From the NCBI GenBank assembly GCA_946537585.1, contig CAMNFX010000018.1, forward strand, positions 1-12,556: 12,556 bases of DNA, read 5' to 3'. Positions 1 through 6,247 of the stretch are shown piece after piece (position 1 is the stretch's first letter; every line of letters starts with the position of its first letter). The DNA is from an uncultured Lachnospiraceae bacterium. GTDB lineage: Bacteria > Bacillota > Clostridia > Lachnospirales > Lachnospiraceae. Both the position numbers and the translations under genes were made by a program. The notes under the pieces were generated by a model. It searched no databases and was not told the DNA's origin. It was given only the letters and a program-made list of their open reading frames with translations.

Positions 1-71
1 AGGCGACAACCGGATTTGAACCGGTGATCAGGGTTTTGCAGACCCACGCCTTACCACTTGGCTATGTCGCC
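1..71 (-). tRNA. tRNA-Cys (anticodon GCA)
   Basis: Read on the minus strand, the cloverleaf is complete. The acceptor stem GGCGACA pairs with TGTCGCC, the D arm is GCCAAGTGGTAAGGC, the anticodon loop is CTGCAAA with anticodon GCA at positions 39-37, and the T arm is CCGGT-TCAAATC-closing. The discriminator base is U (position 1), the identity base expected for cysteine tRNA, which agrees with the anticodon. The window ends at the discriminator, so whether CCA is encoded cannot be seen. A strong promoter lies directly upstream (88-116), so the gene is probably transcribed on its own. Confidence 0.97.
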
Positions 72-87
72 GTCTTCAAGCTTGTTC

Positions 88-116
88 ATTATACAACGCT
101 CCGAGGGAAAGGTCAA
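88..116 (-). promoter_or_regulatory. Promoter of tRNA-Cys
   Basis: On the minus strand the -35 box TTGACC (116-111) is separated by exactly 17 bases from a perfect -10 box TATAAT (93-88). Transcription would start near position 81, about 10 bases before the mature 5' end of the tRNA at 71. This is the best match to a housekeeping sigma promoter in the window and fits a stable-RNA gene. Confidence 0.85.
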
Positions 117-170
117 GCGTTTTGCCTGAATTTTGCACAATGTCCTTATGCGGTGATCGAGTGAACCTGA

Positions 171-205
171 CGGCTGACAAATACAGCATTGCGGAATGTC
201 AGCCG
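171..205 (-). other. Inverted repeat at the 3' end of the C_GCAxxG_C_C gene
   Basis: CGGCTGACA (171-179) and TGTCAGCCG (197-205) are perfect 9-base complements around a 17-base loop. The upper arm includes the stop codon of the gene at 199-606. No T-run follows on the minus strand, so it is not a canonical intrinsic terminator. It may protect the mRNA 3' end or act as a weak terminator before the tRNA promoter. Confidence 0.4.
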
Positions 206-606
206 ATCAGTCCGCGTTCCTTTAAGATCTCCTCGACCACGCCCACGCATTCATAGACCATCGCGTCGCAATGCGGTTTCTTTTCTCCGCCGCGTTCCTT
301 GTTGATCCTCAACAGGTCTGCACAATCCAGGAATCCTTCATGATTATCGCGGATCTTTGTGTAGTAAGCATTGATCGTCTGGCCGTCATCGACCCCGAAA
401 AGGCCAAGCGCCATCAGTCCCCCTGTGACCGCACCGCAGGTTGCCGCCATCTTCATGCCGGAGCCGAAATTGGCAGCTGTCTTATAAGCCTGCTCGTCGG
501 AAATGCCCGCTGCGGCCGCAAAGGGGATCAGAGTCGCCTGTGCGCAGTTATAATGTCTCTCCTTAGAAGCGCGAAGCTCTTTTGCTTTCTCCAGATACCT
601 GCTCAT
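199..606 (-). CDS. C_GCAxxG_C_C family protein (putative redox-active)
   Basis: This 135-residue protein carries the family's cysteine signature: C21 (NCAQA), the core C57-G-A-V-T-G, C95 (DCAD), C113 and C120. The length is usual for the family, which is annotated as putative redox-active on the basis of its conserved cysteines; its biochemical reaction is not established to my knowledge. I see no signal peptide or membrane segment, so it should be cytoplasmic. The ATG at 606 is preceded by GGGAAG seven bases upstream. The gene starts 14 bp after the stop of the small protein at 621-827, and the three genes 1064-199 probably form one transcript. Family membership is seen in the motif; the redox role is family knowledge only. 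Confidence 0.88.
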   Translation of the reverse strand: MSRYLEKAKELRASKERHYNCAQATLIPFAAAAGISDEQAYKTAANFGSGMKMAATCGAVTGGLMALGLFGVDDGQTINAYYTKIRDNHEGFLDCADLLRINKERGGEKKPHCDAMVYECVGVVEEILKERGLIG

Positions 607-620
607 GATAAGACTTCCCG

Positions 621-827
621 TTATGAATTAAAAACGTGCTTTACCCATTCCTCATACCAGTAATCGTTGAGGGAACCGAAGATCCGTACAAAATCCCTGG
701 AGATCTCATAATCCAGGCCCGGGAATTTTGTGCAAAGGTTTTTCGCCGTTACAAAAGCATGCAGGTCAAACAGCTCCGAACCGCTTAACGGTACCTTGAA
801 ATCAATTTCGTGCATTGTATCTGCCAT
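621..827 (-). CDS. Small conserved protein, second copy of a tandem pair (unknown function)
   Basis: This 68-residue soluble protein belongs to no family I can name. It matches the neighbouring 72-residue protein (846-1064) at 44 of 67 aligned positions without gaps. Conserved blocks are HEIDF, VPLSGS, TAKNLC, KFPGL, and a C-terminal LNDYWY.EW. It has one cysteine (C32), many aromatic residues, and no signal peptide or membrane helix. Start choice is firm: GGAGGA lies seven bases before the ATG at 827, and the gap to the upstream paralogue is 18 bp. Conservation between the copies, each with its own strong ribosome binding site, argues that both are translated. Confidence 0.85.
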   Translation of the reverse strand: MADTMHEIDFKVPLSGSELFDLHAFVTAKNLCTKFPGLDYEISRDFVRIFGSLNDYWYEEWVKHVFNS

Positions 828-845
828 ATCTTTTCCTCCGAATAA

Positions 846-1064
846 TCAGTCGACATTGCCGATACTGAACAGATTCTTATTCCATTCGTTATACCAGTAG
901 TCGTTCAGAGTTCCGAAAATATGAATCTCCTTCTGTGCTGCCTCGTAGCTCAGTCCGGGGAACTTGGCGCAAAGGTTCTTCGCTGTAGCATAAGCATGAA
1001 TATCAAAAAGCTGAGATCCGCTCAACGGTACTCTGAAATCAATCTCATGTGAATTTTCTGCCAT
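846..1064 (-). CDS. Small conserved protein, first copy of a tandem pair (unknown function)
   Basis: This 72-residue soluble protein is the upstream member of a tandem duplication with 621-827 (44/67 identical, no gaps). It has the same blocks HEIDF, VPLSGS, TAKNLC, KFPGL and LNDYWY.EW, and a slightly longer C-terminus. AAGGAG sits seven bases before the ATG at 1064, a strong start. It is the first gene of the three-gene cluster, with a possible promoter at 1145-1173 and a hairpin in its leader. I do not recognise the family and assign no function. Confidence 0.85.
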   Translation of the reverse strand: MAENSHEIDFRVPLSGSQLFDIHAYATAKNLCAKFPGLSYEAAQKEIHIFGTLNDYWYNEWNKNLFSIGNVD

Positions 1065-1101
1065 GGTAAAACTCCTTCCATCCTGATGTTTAAAACAATC
1101 G

Positions 1102-1126
1102 CAGTACAGCTTTTGAAGCGTTACTG
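1102..1126 (-). other. Hairpin in the leader of the small-protein cluster
   Basis: CAGTA pairs with TACTG and, past a 2-base internal mismatch, GCTT pairs with AAGC around a 3-base loop. It lies between the possible promoter (1145-1173) and the first small gene (start 1064). A short T-rich stretch follows on both strands, so it might be a weak terminator for the long operon upstream or simply a leader structure. The pairing is seen; the role is a guess. Confidence 0.3.
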
Positions 1127-1144
1127 TTTTAACTATTATGATTA

Positions 1145-1173
1145 AACATATCCTATTTTACTCTTATAAGCAA
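1145..1173 (-). promoter_or_regulatory. Possible promoter of the small-protein / C_GCAxxG_C_C cluster
   Basis: On the minus strand TTGCTT (1173-1168) is followed after 17 bases by TATGTT (1150-1145); each matches the consensus at four of six positions. The surrounding DNA is clearly more AT-rich than the coding sequence around it. It lies in the 148-bp gap after the DUF6382 gene, where I see no clear terminator, so read-through from the Tad operon is also possible. Confidence 0.35.
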
Positions 1174-1212
1174 GTATATTCTATCCCTGAGGCATGTTTT
1201 TTTACAGAGACT

Positions 1213-2148
1213 TCACCCCATGGCTCTGCGTTTTTCCGCCATCATATCCACCAGGAAATAAAGGGAGATACTGACACAGAGGATCAGGTAAACCGGAAGC
1301 GCATGTCTGACCGCATGCCAGCCTCTGAGGAACAAGATCACCCCCATTCCGGTCAGCATGATCAGCTGCGATATCAGAAGCCGGAGGACCATATTCTTAA
1401 TCGCCGGATTCTCCATCAGGTTCTTTGCAGCGCCTTCGCCGGCTGCCGTCCTGTGCCCCTTTGCAGTCTTTCCCGGAAACGGATCCTGATCCTCCCTGAA
1501 GCCCGGATCCGTCGGTTTTTCATATAATCCGTCAAGGCTGTCCGCCTGAAGATCATCCGTCAGGAATTCCCCCGCTATGGCTGTATCAGGATCCTCACGG
1601 AAGGTAATTTCATTGCTGTAGCCGTCCATCAGCATGGGGAGCTCCCCGAAACAAAAATCCGGGTCCTCGGCTTTCTGAAGCAGATCTGCTGCGATTCGCA
1701 TGGCTGCAGCGTCCTCTCTGTCAGCACGTATGACCAGAAGCCCGAGAAGGCTCCTCAGCTCGTCCAGAAAGTCGGAATCCGTTCCGGGATGCACGAGAAA
1801 GCGCAGCTCTCGTCTGACCTGATCATAAAATACACTGTTCCTTCCGATGAGAAGGTTCTGCTCTGTAAGAAGATGATTCTGCAATGTTTCAAGGGCCTTG
1901 CCAAGCTGAAGCATTACTGAGGCGATCATCTCGCGGGAAAGCCACTGGTTCCGGCAGAGATCCTCTATGCTCTCAAGGCCGGATACCGGGTATGACAGGC
2001 ACCTGCTGCCTTCTTCGAACACTGTCATGGGAAGGATCAGCTGCCTGTCTGTGATGGACCCGATCATCCCGTATTCAAACTCATACCCTTCAGGCGCATC
2101 TGTAAGCAGGTATCTTCCTGTAATATTGTTTTTGAACCAGATCTTCAT
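1213..2148 (-). CDS. DUF6382 domain membrane protein, last gene of the Tad operon
   Basis: This 311-residue protein has a soluble N-terminal domain of about 175 residues resembling DUF6382, a Lachnospiraceae family often linked to Tad loci. A charged, proline-containing linker follows (about 175-240). Near the C-terminus are two hydrophobic helices, about 253-272 (ISQLIMLTGMGVILFL) and 283-301 (LPVYLILCVSISLYFLVD), giving a likely hairpin with both ends in the cytoplasm. In the versions I recall, a C-terminal FHA domain reads phosphothreonine; none is visible here. The ATG at 2148 overlaps the TGA of the preceding pseudopilin gene (ATGA, 2145-2148), with GGAG just upstream, so translation is coupled. 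An accessory or regulatory role in pilus assembly is inferred from position only. Confidence 0.8.
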   Translation of the reverse strand: MKIWFKNNITGRYLLTDAPEGYEFEYGMIGSITDRQLILPMTVFEEGSRCLSYPVSGLESIEDLCRNQWLSREMIASVMLQLGKALETLQNHLLTEQNLLIGRNSVFYDQVRRELRFLVHPGTDSDFLDELRSLLGLLVIRADREDAAAMRIAADLLQKAEDPDFCFGELPMLMDGYSNEITFREDPDTAIAGEFLTDDLQADSLDGLYEKPTDPGFREDQDPFPGKTAKGHRTAAGEGAAKNLMENPAIKNMVLRLLISQLIMLTGMGVILFLRGWHAVRHALPVYLILCVSISLYFLVDMMAEKRRAMG

Positions 2149-2585
2149 TTCTCCAGCACCTCTGTTAAAGTAATTGCCCGCATGACTTTTTCGGGGCGGA
2201 ACCCGCTGTCGTCAAGCTGCCTTCTGCCTTCTGACGTATGCAGGACCGCCCGGCTCCCGTCCCTGTACTTTTCAATAGTGACCGATCCCGCTTCGTCCCT
2301 CAGCTTTGCCGAAAGTCTTTCTCCTGCATATCGTTCTATCCGTTCGCTGTCAGAATCCATAAGATGGCCATATAGCTCCACCGCTTCATTTACTGCGCTG
2401 TTTTCAAGCACGATATCGTGGGCCCTCCAGCTGAAGCTGATCATTGCCGCCAGGGCCAGCAGCACCACCGGCATTACCAGTGCTGCCTCTACGGTCATAC
2501 TGCCCGGTAGATCAGGAAGCTTCCGAACAGAGCCGGGATCATAAAGGTCAGGTAGGGAAGCGTCCTTTTTTTTATCTGATTGCAT
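2145..2585 (-). CDS. TadE-like pseudopilin (short form)
   Basis: This 146-residue protein has a 28-residue charged leader, then a type IV prepilin cleavage site G28|S-M-T-V-E33 with glutamate at +5, then a single hydrophobic helix (about 34-52). The remaining 95 or so residues would be extracytoplasmic. This is the TadE/TadF-type minor pilin layout. Two starts compete. ATG at 2498 forms an ATGA overlap with the peptidase stop but would remove the glycine and the leader. ATG at 2585 keeps both and has AGGGG nine bases upstream. I chose 2585, which places the first 91 bp inside the prepilin peptidase gene (2495-2950) in another frame. The neighbouring peptidase is a natural processing partner. 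Confidence 0.82.
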   Translation of the reverse strand: MQSDKKKDASLPDLYDPGSVRKLPDLPGSMTVEAALVMPVVLLALAAMISFSWRAHDIVLENSAVNEAVELYGHLMDSDSERIERYAGERLSAKLRDEAGSVTIEKYRDGSRAVLHTSEGRRQLDDSGFRPEKVMRAITLTEVLEK

Positions 2586-2950
2586 TGATAATTACCCCTT
2601 ACAATAATACACAGCGCCCCTGCAGCGCTTAAAAGCAATGAAAACACGATCATCCAGAGAAGCCTTTCCACATCCGTATAGGCTGCACAGACCAGAAGAT
2701 ACACCGCATCTCCCAGGCCTACACCGCCTCCGGAAGCTTTGGACAAAACAAGGAAGATCAGCCCGGGCAGCAGTGCCTGACCGATCTCTGCCGGATCCCG
2801 TTTCATTATAAGGCTCAGAAGCAGCCCCGCTCCGGCAAACAGAAAGCTCATTCCGGCATGGATATGCCTGGTCTTCAGATCCCAGATCCCGCAAAGAAGC
2901 GTATATATGACCAGCAATCCCATAACAGCCGTCGTGTTAAATAAATGCAT
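2495..2950 (-). CDS. Prepilin peptidase 2 (A24 / TadV-like)
   Basis: This 151-residue polytopic membrane protein has the two catalytic aspartates of the A24 aspartic prepilin peptidases: D24 in CGIWDLKTR and D81 in the GxGD motif (GGGVGLGD). It is short like TadV, with no N-terminal methylase domain. It should cleave prepilin leaders after glycine at the cytoplasmic membrane face. AAGGAG lies eight bases before the ATG at 2950. The 3' end overlaps the following pseudopilin gene by 91 bp. It is the second such peptidase in the operon; the other is at 10536-11045, and the two differ widely in sequence around the active-site motifs. Confidence 0.9.
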   Translation of the reverse strand: MHLFNTTAVMGLLVIYTLLCGIWDLKTRHIHAGMSFLFAGAGLLLSLIMKRDPAEIGQALLPGLIFLVLSKASGGGVGLGDAVYLLVCAAYTDVERLLWMIVFSLLLSAAGALCIIVRGNYQCNQIKKRTLPYLTFMIPALFGSFLIYRAV

Positions 2951-3002
2951 CCTTCTTTCTCCTTCCTGTCTTTCTGCCTTTCAGCACAGCTCCGGCGGCT
3001 TT

Positions 3003-3989
3003 TCAATGCCCTCTTCCGCAATAGGAGCATGCTCCCAGATGGATCACCTCGCTTAAGGGCACCGCTCTCGCATACGCTGTGACGGCCTTGCATTTTTCCG
3101 TGGCATGATATGCGGTTCCGCTCTCGAAATAATAAACCGTTCCGCTCGTACCCGGCCGGCAGGATGGGCAGGGATGATAGCGCGCTCCGCTTAAGTTTCT
3201 TAAGGCTGCAATGGCAGAAGCATCCGCCGAACTCATTTTGTTGCTGAGATAATGGCAGCCGGGATCAAGATGATAGCGGGTCCCGTTCTTTCCGACATAA
3301 ACGATCCGGTCTTCTCCGGTGTCCAAGTCACTGCCTGTCCCTCCATAGCGTTCCCGCCCGCGGCCTCCCTTTGATCCTATCCATGCCCGCCGGTTTACTA
3401 CCAGGCTCTTCCTGACCGGAAGAAGTCTGAAAACGCTATCCGGAAAGTGCAGGCTATAATAAAGCTCTGCATAGATCATCGCCGGATCCGCTCCGTTTTC
3501 TCCAGTCAGGATCGAGGTATCAGGGCTAAAGCGGAGATCCTCCATCAGCTTTGTTTCCGGAAGCGCACGGACTGCAGCCTGTCCGAAGGACGCTTCAGCC
3601 GCTCCCTTCCAGCTGCCTGTCAGCTCCTCCAGGTCCGCATCCGGCTTCAGCAGCCTGTCCCCGGCCTGCTCGATATATTTCATGACCGCAAGCGCTTTTG
3701 CCGTAGTCTCCAGCCGGTTCTGCAGCCTTCGTTCCGATTCCATGACCTTCAGCGGGAAGATGAGCATCCAGATCGCCAGGATCATCAGCGGCAGGGCAAC
3801 CGCCGCCTCAATTGTCAGGCTGCCTGCAAAATACACGGCCCGGTTCCTGATCCGGTAATCCTCCGGTCCGGATAAAAGAGAGATACAGCACGCCCTGAAT
3901 GGTGCGGACATTTTATGAAGGCAATGTGTTTGTTCCGTCCGGTCTTTCCTTTTTTTCTTTTTAAAAGGCCTTAATGTCAGAAAGAGCAT
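3003..3989 (-). CDS. TadE-like pseudopilin with two C-terminal His/Cys modules
   Basis: This 328-residue protein has an unusually long basic leader (1-56), a prepilin cleavage site G56|S-L-T-I-E61, a hydrophobic helix (about 62-80), and a large outer domain. Residues about 228-326 hold two related modules. Module 1 has YH240-x4-C245 and C274-x2-C277; module 2 has YH295-x4-C300 and C321-x2-C324. Each begins with a VY...GTxYH pattern. One His and three Cys per module suggests two zinc sites, or disulphides on the cell surface; this is inference. ATG at 3989 has AGGGAG seven bases upstream, whereas the later ATG at 3911 has none. It follows the DUF5702 gene by 33 bp. TadE-type start is well supported; what the modules bind is unknown. 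Confidence 0.85.
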   Translation of the reverse strand: MLFLTLRPFKKKKRKDRTEQTHCLHKMSAPFRACCISLLSGPEDYRIRNRAVYFAGSLTIEAAVALPLMILAIWMLIFPLKVMESERRLQNRLETTAKALAVMKYIEQAGDRLLKPDADLEELTGSWKGAAEASFGQAAVRALPETKLMEDLRFSPDTSILTGENGADPAMIYAELYYSLHFPDSVFRLLPVRKSLVVNRRAWIGSKGGRGRERYGGTGSDLDTGEDRIVYVGKNGTRYHLDPGCHYLSNKMSSADASAIAALRNLSGARYHPCPSCRPGTSGTVYYFESGTAYHATEKCKAVTAYARAVPLSEVIHLGACSYCGRGH

Positions 3990-4022
3990 GCTGTATCTCC
4001 CTTTTATCTTTTCAGGCAGCGG

Positions 4023-5999
4023 CTAATAGCTGTAGGCTGTCGTTACGTGCATCCCGTAGAGTCCTCCCGGAGCTTTGCGGACACTTCCGGAGACTTCCTG
4101 CTGTGTAAAGACATGCCCTGCCTGTACGCTTGTCTCAAGTTCCAGGGAACGGATCAGACGGTCCATTCGGAAGTCTGTCTGTTCTTTTCTGAGATTCATC
4201 TGTATAACATCCATGCACCTGTATTCCTGTACACTGTCCTGATTGAAAAACAGAAGGATCCTGAGATAATCCGCATAGTTTAATCCTTCCCTTCTTTGGC
4301 CCCTGCCTGACGGTATGCCGGAGGCCAACCGGAGGAGTCCCTGCAGTGTCAGATAGAAGCTGCCGTTATTGTGTATGAACGGTACCCTGTCTCCTGCCAG
4401 AAGATCCCTGACATCACAGACGGCCTGCGCCATGGCCCAGATACTCATGATGAAAAAACTCATGATCACACAAAGCGGTGTCAGACCGAGCGCCCCGGTG
4501 ATCTCCATCGCAAGCATTCTTGCCTGCGTCCTTCTTGTACTGTCCGAATATAAAAATGCCAGATTCAGTCCGGTGCGTATCCCGATGAGTCTCTCTGTTA
4601 CGGAAAGAAGATTATCCGAATCATTGCTGCCGCCAAAGAGAACATACTCCGCCTCGAGGTGTCCGCTGCCGGGCTTTTTTCCCTTTTGATCTTCCTTCCG
4701 GCTGCCGTAGCAGTCCATCATGCGAAGCATGTACTCTGTCACAAAGATCCGGTCTGCCGGTCCCAACGCACTCGTATCCGTCCCTGTACAGCAAAGCTCG
4801 GAAGGCCGTTCCTCCATCGGCAGCTTTTCTGCGCTTATTTTTGTCCCTGCCGGAAGTATCAGCTTCCAGAATCCTGTTTTTAAGAGTTCGCCTGCGTCTT
4901 CCAGTTTCTGCTCCGTTTCAGGATCCCGGATTCCGCTCCCATGCTCCGTTTCAAGAGGATCAAAGCTTTCCAGTCTCAGAAGCAGCGGCTCCCACGGGCT
5001 TTCCTCATCTTCCTCTTCTTCCTCCTCATCTGTATCGTCCTCATCATCATAGCGTTCCTTCGCGTCGATCCTTTCCTGTATTTCTTCCGCTTCTTCTATA
5101 AGGTCCTGCAGAAGCTCTGCCCGTGCCGCGGCAAGCGCCGGAAGCTCTGCGATCTCCCTTCTTCGTTTTCCGTCTTCTGATACATAAGTACCATATTCTC
5201 TGATGTCCTCCTGCATCAGTTCCGCAGTGCTCTGGGAAAGATCTCCGTTTTGGACAGCCAGTTCTGTCTTTTGTTCCGATTCCGCAAGGCTTTCGGCCAG
5301 CTTGTCTGCATCGGCCGCATACTGCTCCTCCAGCTTCGGTATTTCCTCCAGTACCCGGATCATTTCATTTGCGGTCCGGATGAAGCCGTCTCCGTTTTCA
5401 TCCTCCAGCTCTCTTTTTGCTTTCTGCCAGAGCTCCTGCTGCCGCGAGATGCACCCTGATATCTCCCGAAGGTCTTTTTCCAGCCCGGACGCCTCTACGG
5501 CATGCTCCCTGTAAAGCTCTGAAACAGCCGCGCTGCCGGTGCCCTCCCTGACCCCGTCCGTATACGTCTTAAGTGTCTGAAGATCCCATACGCTTACTGC
5601 GATCCCGTATTTCATGTAATCCAGGACCTCTTCCTCGAAAACTTTGCCGTTCTCATCCGTGATAAGGCTCATTTCGGTGATCTCCGCATTGCAAAATGAC
5701 ATGGGAAACCAGTTCTCCGCCTGTAAGTAAGGATCCATAAAGCCGCGGAATTCATCCGTGATCTGGCCGGGCGCATAGTGTTCCAGTCCCAGCAGGCGGT
5801 AATCCTCCCACAGTCTGTCGTGATACTGTGAAAATACAGAGTCGATCGCGGAATTGGCAGCCACAGTGAAATGCAGTCTGGCCGCGCTTGTTCTGGCAGA
5901 TTCCAGTACGGCGAGCAAAAGCGCAAAGATCAGGGCAGCCGACAAAGCCAGAAACACGCTGATCTCAGCTCTTGTTTTCGTTTCATCACAGTATGTCAT
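4023..5999 (-). CDS. DUF5702-like membrane-anchored surface protein of the Tad locus
   Basis: This 658-residue protein has an N-terminal hydrophobic helix (about 13-32, EISVFLALSAALIFALLLA) and then the conserved-looking block A51-I-D-S-V-F-S-Q-Y-H60 typical of DUF5702 as I recall it. A coiled-coil-prone charged region spans about 170-315, with a very acidic run at 318-333. A second hydrophobic helix lies at about 505-525. It occupies the place of the TadG-type protein in other Tad loci. Unlike the operon's other pilin-like proteins it has no glycine before its E12, so prepilin cleavage is not predicted. ATG at 5999 overlaps the flp stop by 14 bp; the frame extends to a TTG at 6071, which would lie deep inside flp and is unlikely. 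The ribosome binding site is weak, suggesting coupling to flp. Confidence 0.85.
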   Translation of the reverse strand: MTYCDETKTRAEISVFLALSAALIFALLLAVLESARTSAARLHFTVAANSAIDSVFSQYHDRLWEDYRLLGLEHYAPGQITDEFRGFMDPYLQAENWFPMSFCNAEITEMSLITDENGKVFEEEVLDYMKYGIAVSVWDLQTLKTYTDGVREGTGSAAVSELYREHAVEASGLEKDLREISGCISRQQELWQKAKRELEDENGDGFIRTANEMIRVLEEIPKLEEQYAADADKLAESLAESEQKTELAVQNGDLSQSTAELMQEDIREYGTYVSEDGKRRREIAELPALAAARAELLQDLIEEAEEIQERIDAKERYDDEDDTDEEEEEEDEESPWEPLLLRLESFDPLETEHGSGIRDPETEQKLEDAGELLKTGFWKLILPAGTKISAEKLPMEERPSELCCTGTDTSALGPADRIFVTEYMLRMMDCYGSRKEDQKGKKPGSGHLEAEYVLFGGSNDSDNLLSVTERLIGIRTGLNLAFLYSDSTRRTQARMLAMEITGALGLTPLCVIMSFFIMSIWAMAQAVCDVRDLLAGDRVPFIHNNGSFYLTLQGLLRLASGIPSGRGQRREGLNYADYLRILLFFNQDSVQEYRCMDVIQMNLRKEQTDFRMDRLIRSLELETSVQAGHVFTQQEVSGSVRKAPGGLYGMHVTTAYSY

Positions 6000-6198
6000 C
6001 CGACAGGCTGGTGATAGAACCGAAGATCCTTCCCAAAAGGGCGTTGATCTCTGTTCTGAACACTGCAACAAGTCCGATCAGGACGACAAGGATCAGGACG
6101 ATCTCGATCACGCCGATCCCTTCTTCATCGCTGATCAGCCTTCTCACATCCTCCCTCCATCCGTTCGGACTGCTGGCGGCTTGTTCCATGGTCATCAT
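5986..6198 (-). CDS. flp: Flp-type prepilin (major pilin)
   Basis: This 70-residue prepilin has a 27-residue leader ending in DEEG27, cleaved before I28-G-V-I-E32 (glutamate at +5). The mature pilin of 43 residues is one long hydrophobic helix (IEIVLILVVLIGLVAVF) plus a short polar tail, the usual Flp size and shape. It is the structural subunit of the pilus, matured by an A24 peptidase of this operon and extruded by TadA/B/C. The start at 6198 is chosen because AGGAGG lies nine bases upstream; an ATG at 6219 would make that ribosome binding site part of the coding sequence. A small hairpin (CCGGA/TCCGG) in the 49-bp gap after tadC might raise pilin mRNA stability. Confidence 0.92.
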   Translation of the reverse strand: MMTMEQAASSPNGWREDVRRLISDEEGIGVIEIVLILVVLIGLVAVFRTEINALLGRIFGSITSLSDDIL

Positions 6199-6247
6199 CT
6201 TTTTGTTTCCTCCTATCATCTTAATACCCGGATTATTTCTCCGGCTT

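Noticed and set aside
5000..5050. Microsatellite-like TCC/TCA repeats
   Set aside because: They are the codons for the acidic run (residues 318-333) of the DUF5702 protein, not a separate repeat element.
5986..6071. TTG start at 6071 for the DUF5702 gene
   Set aside because: It would overlap most of the flp mature region, has no ribosome binding site, and the added residues look like frame noise. The ATG at 5999 is sufficient.
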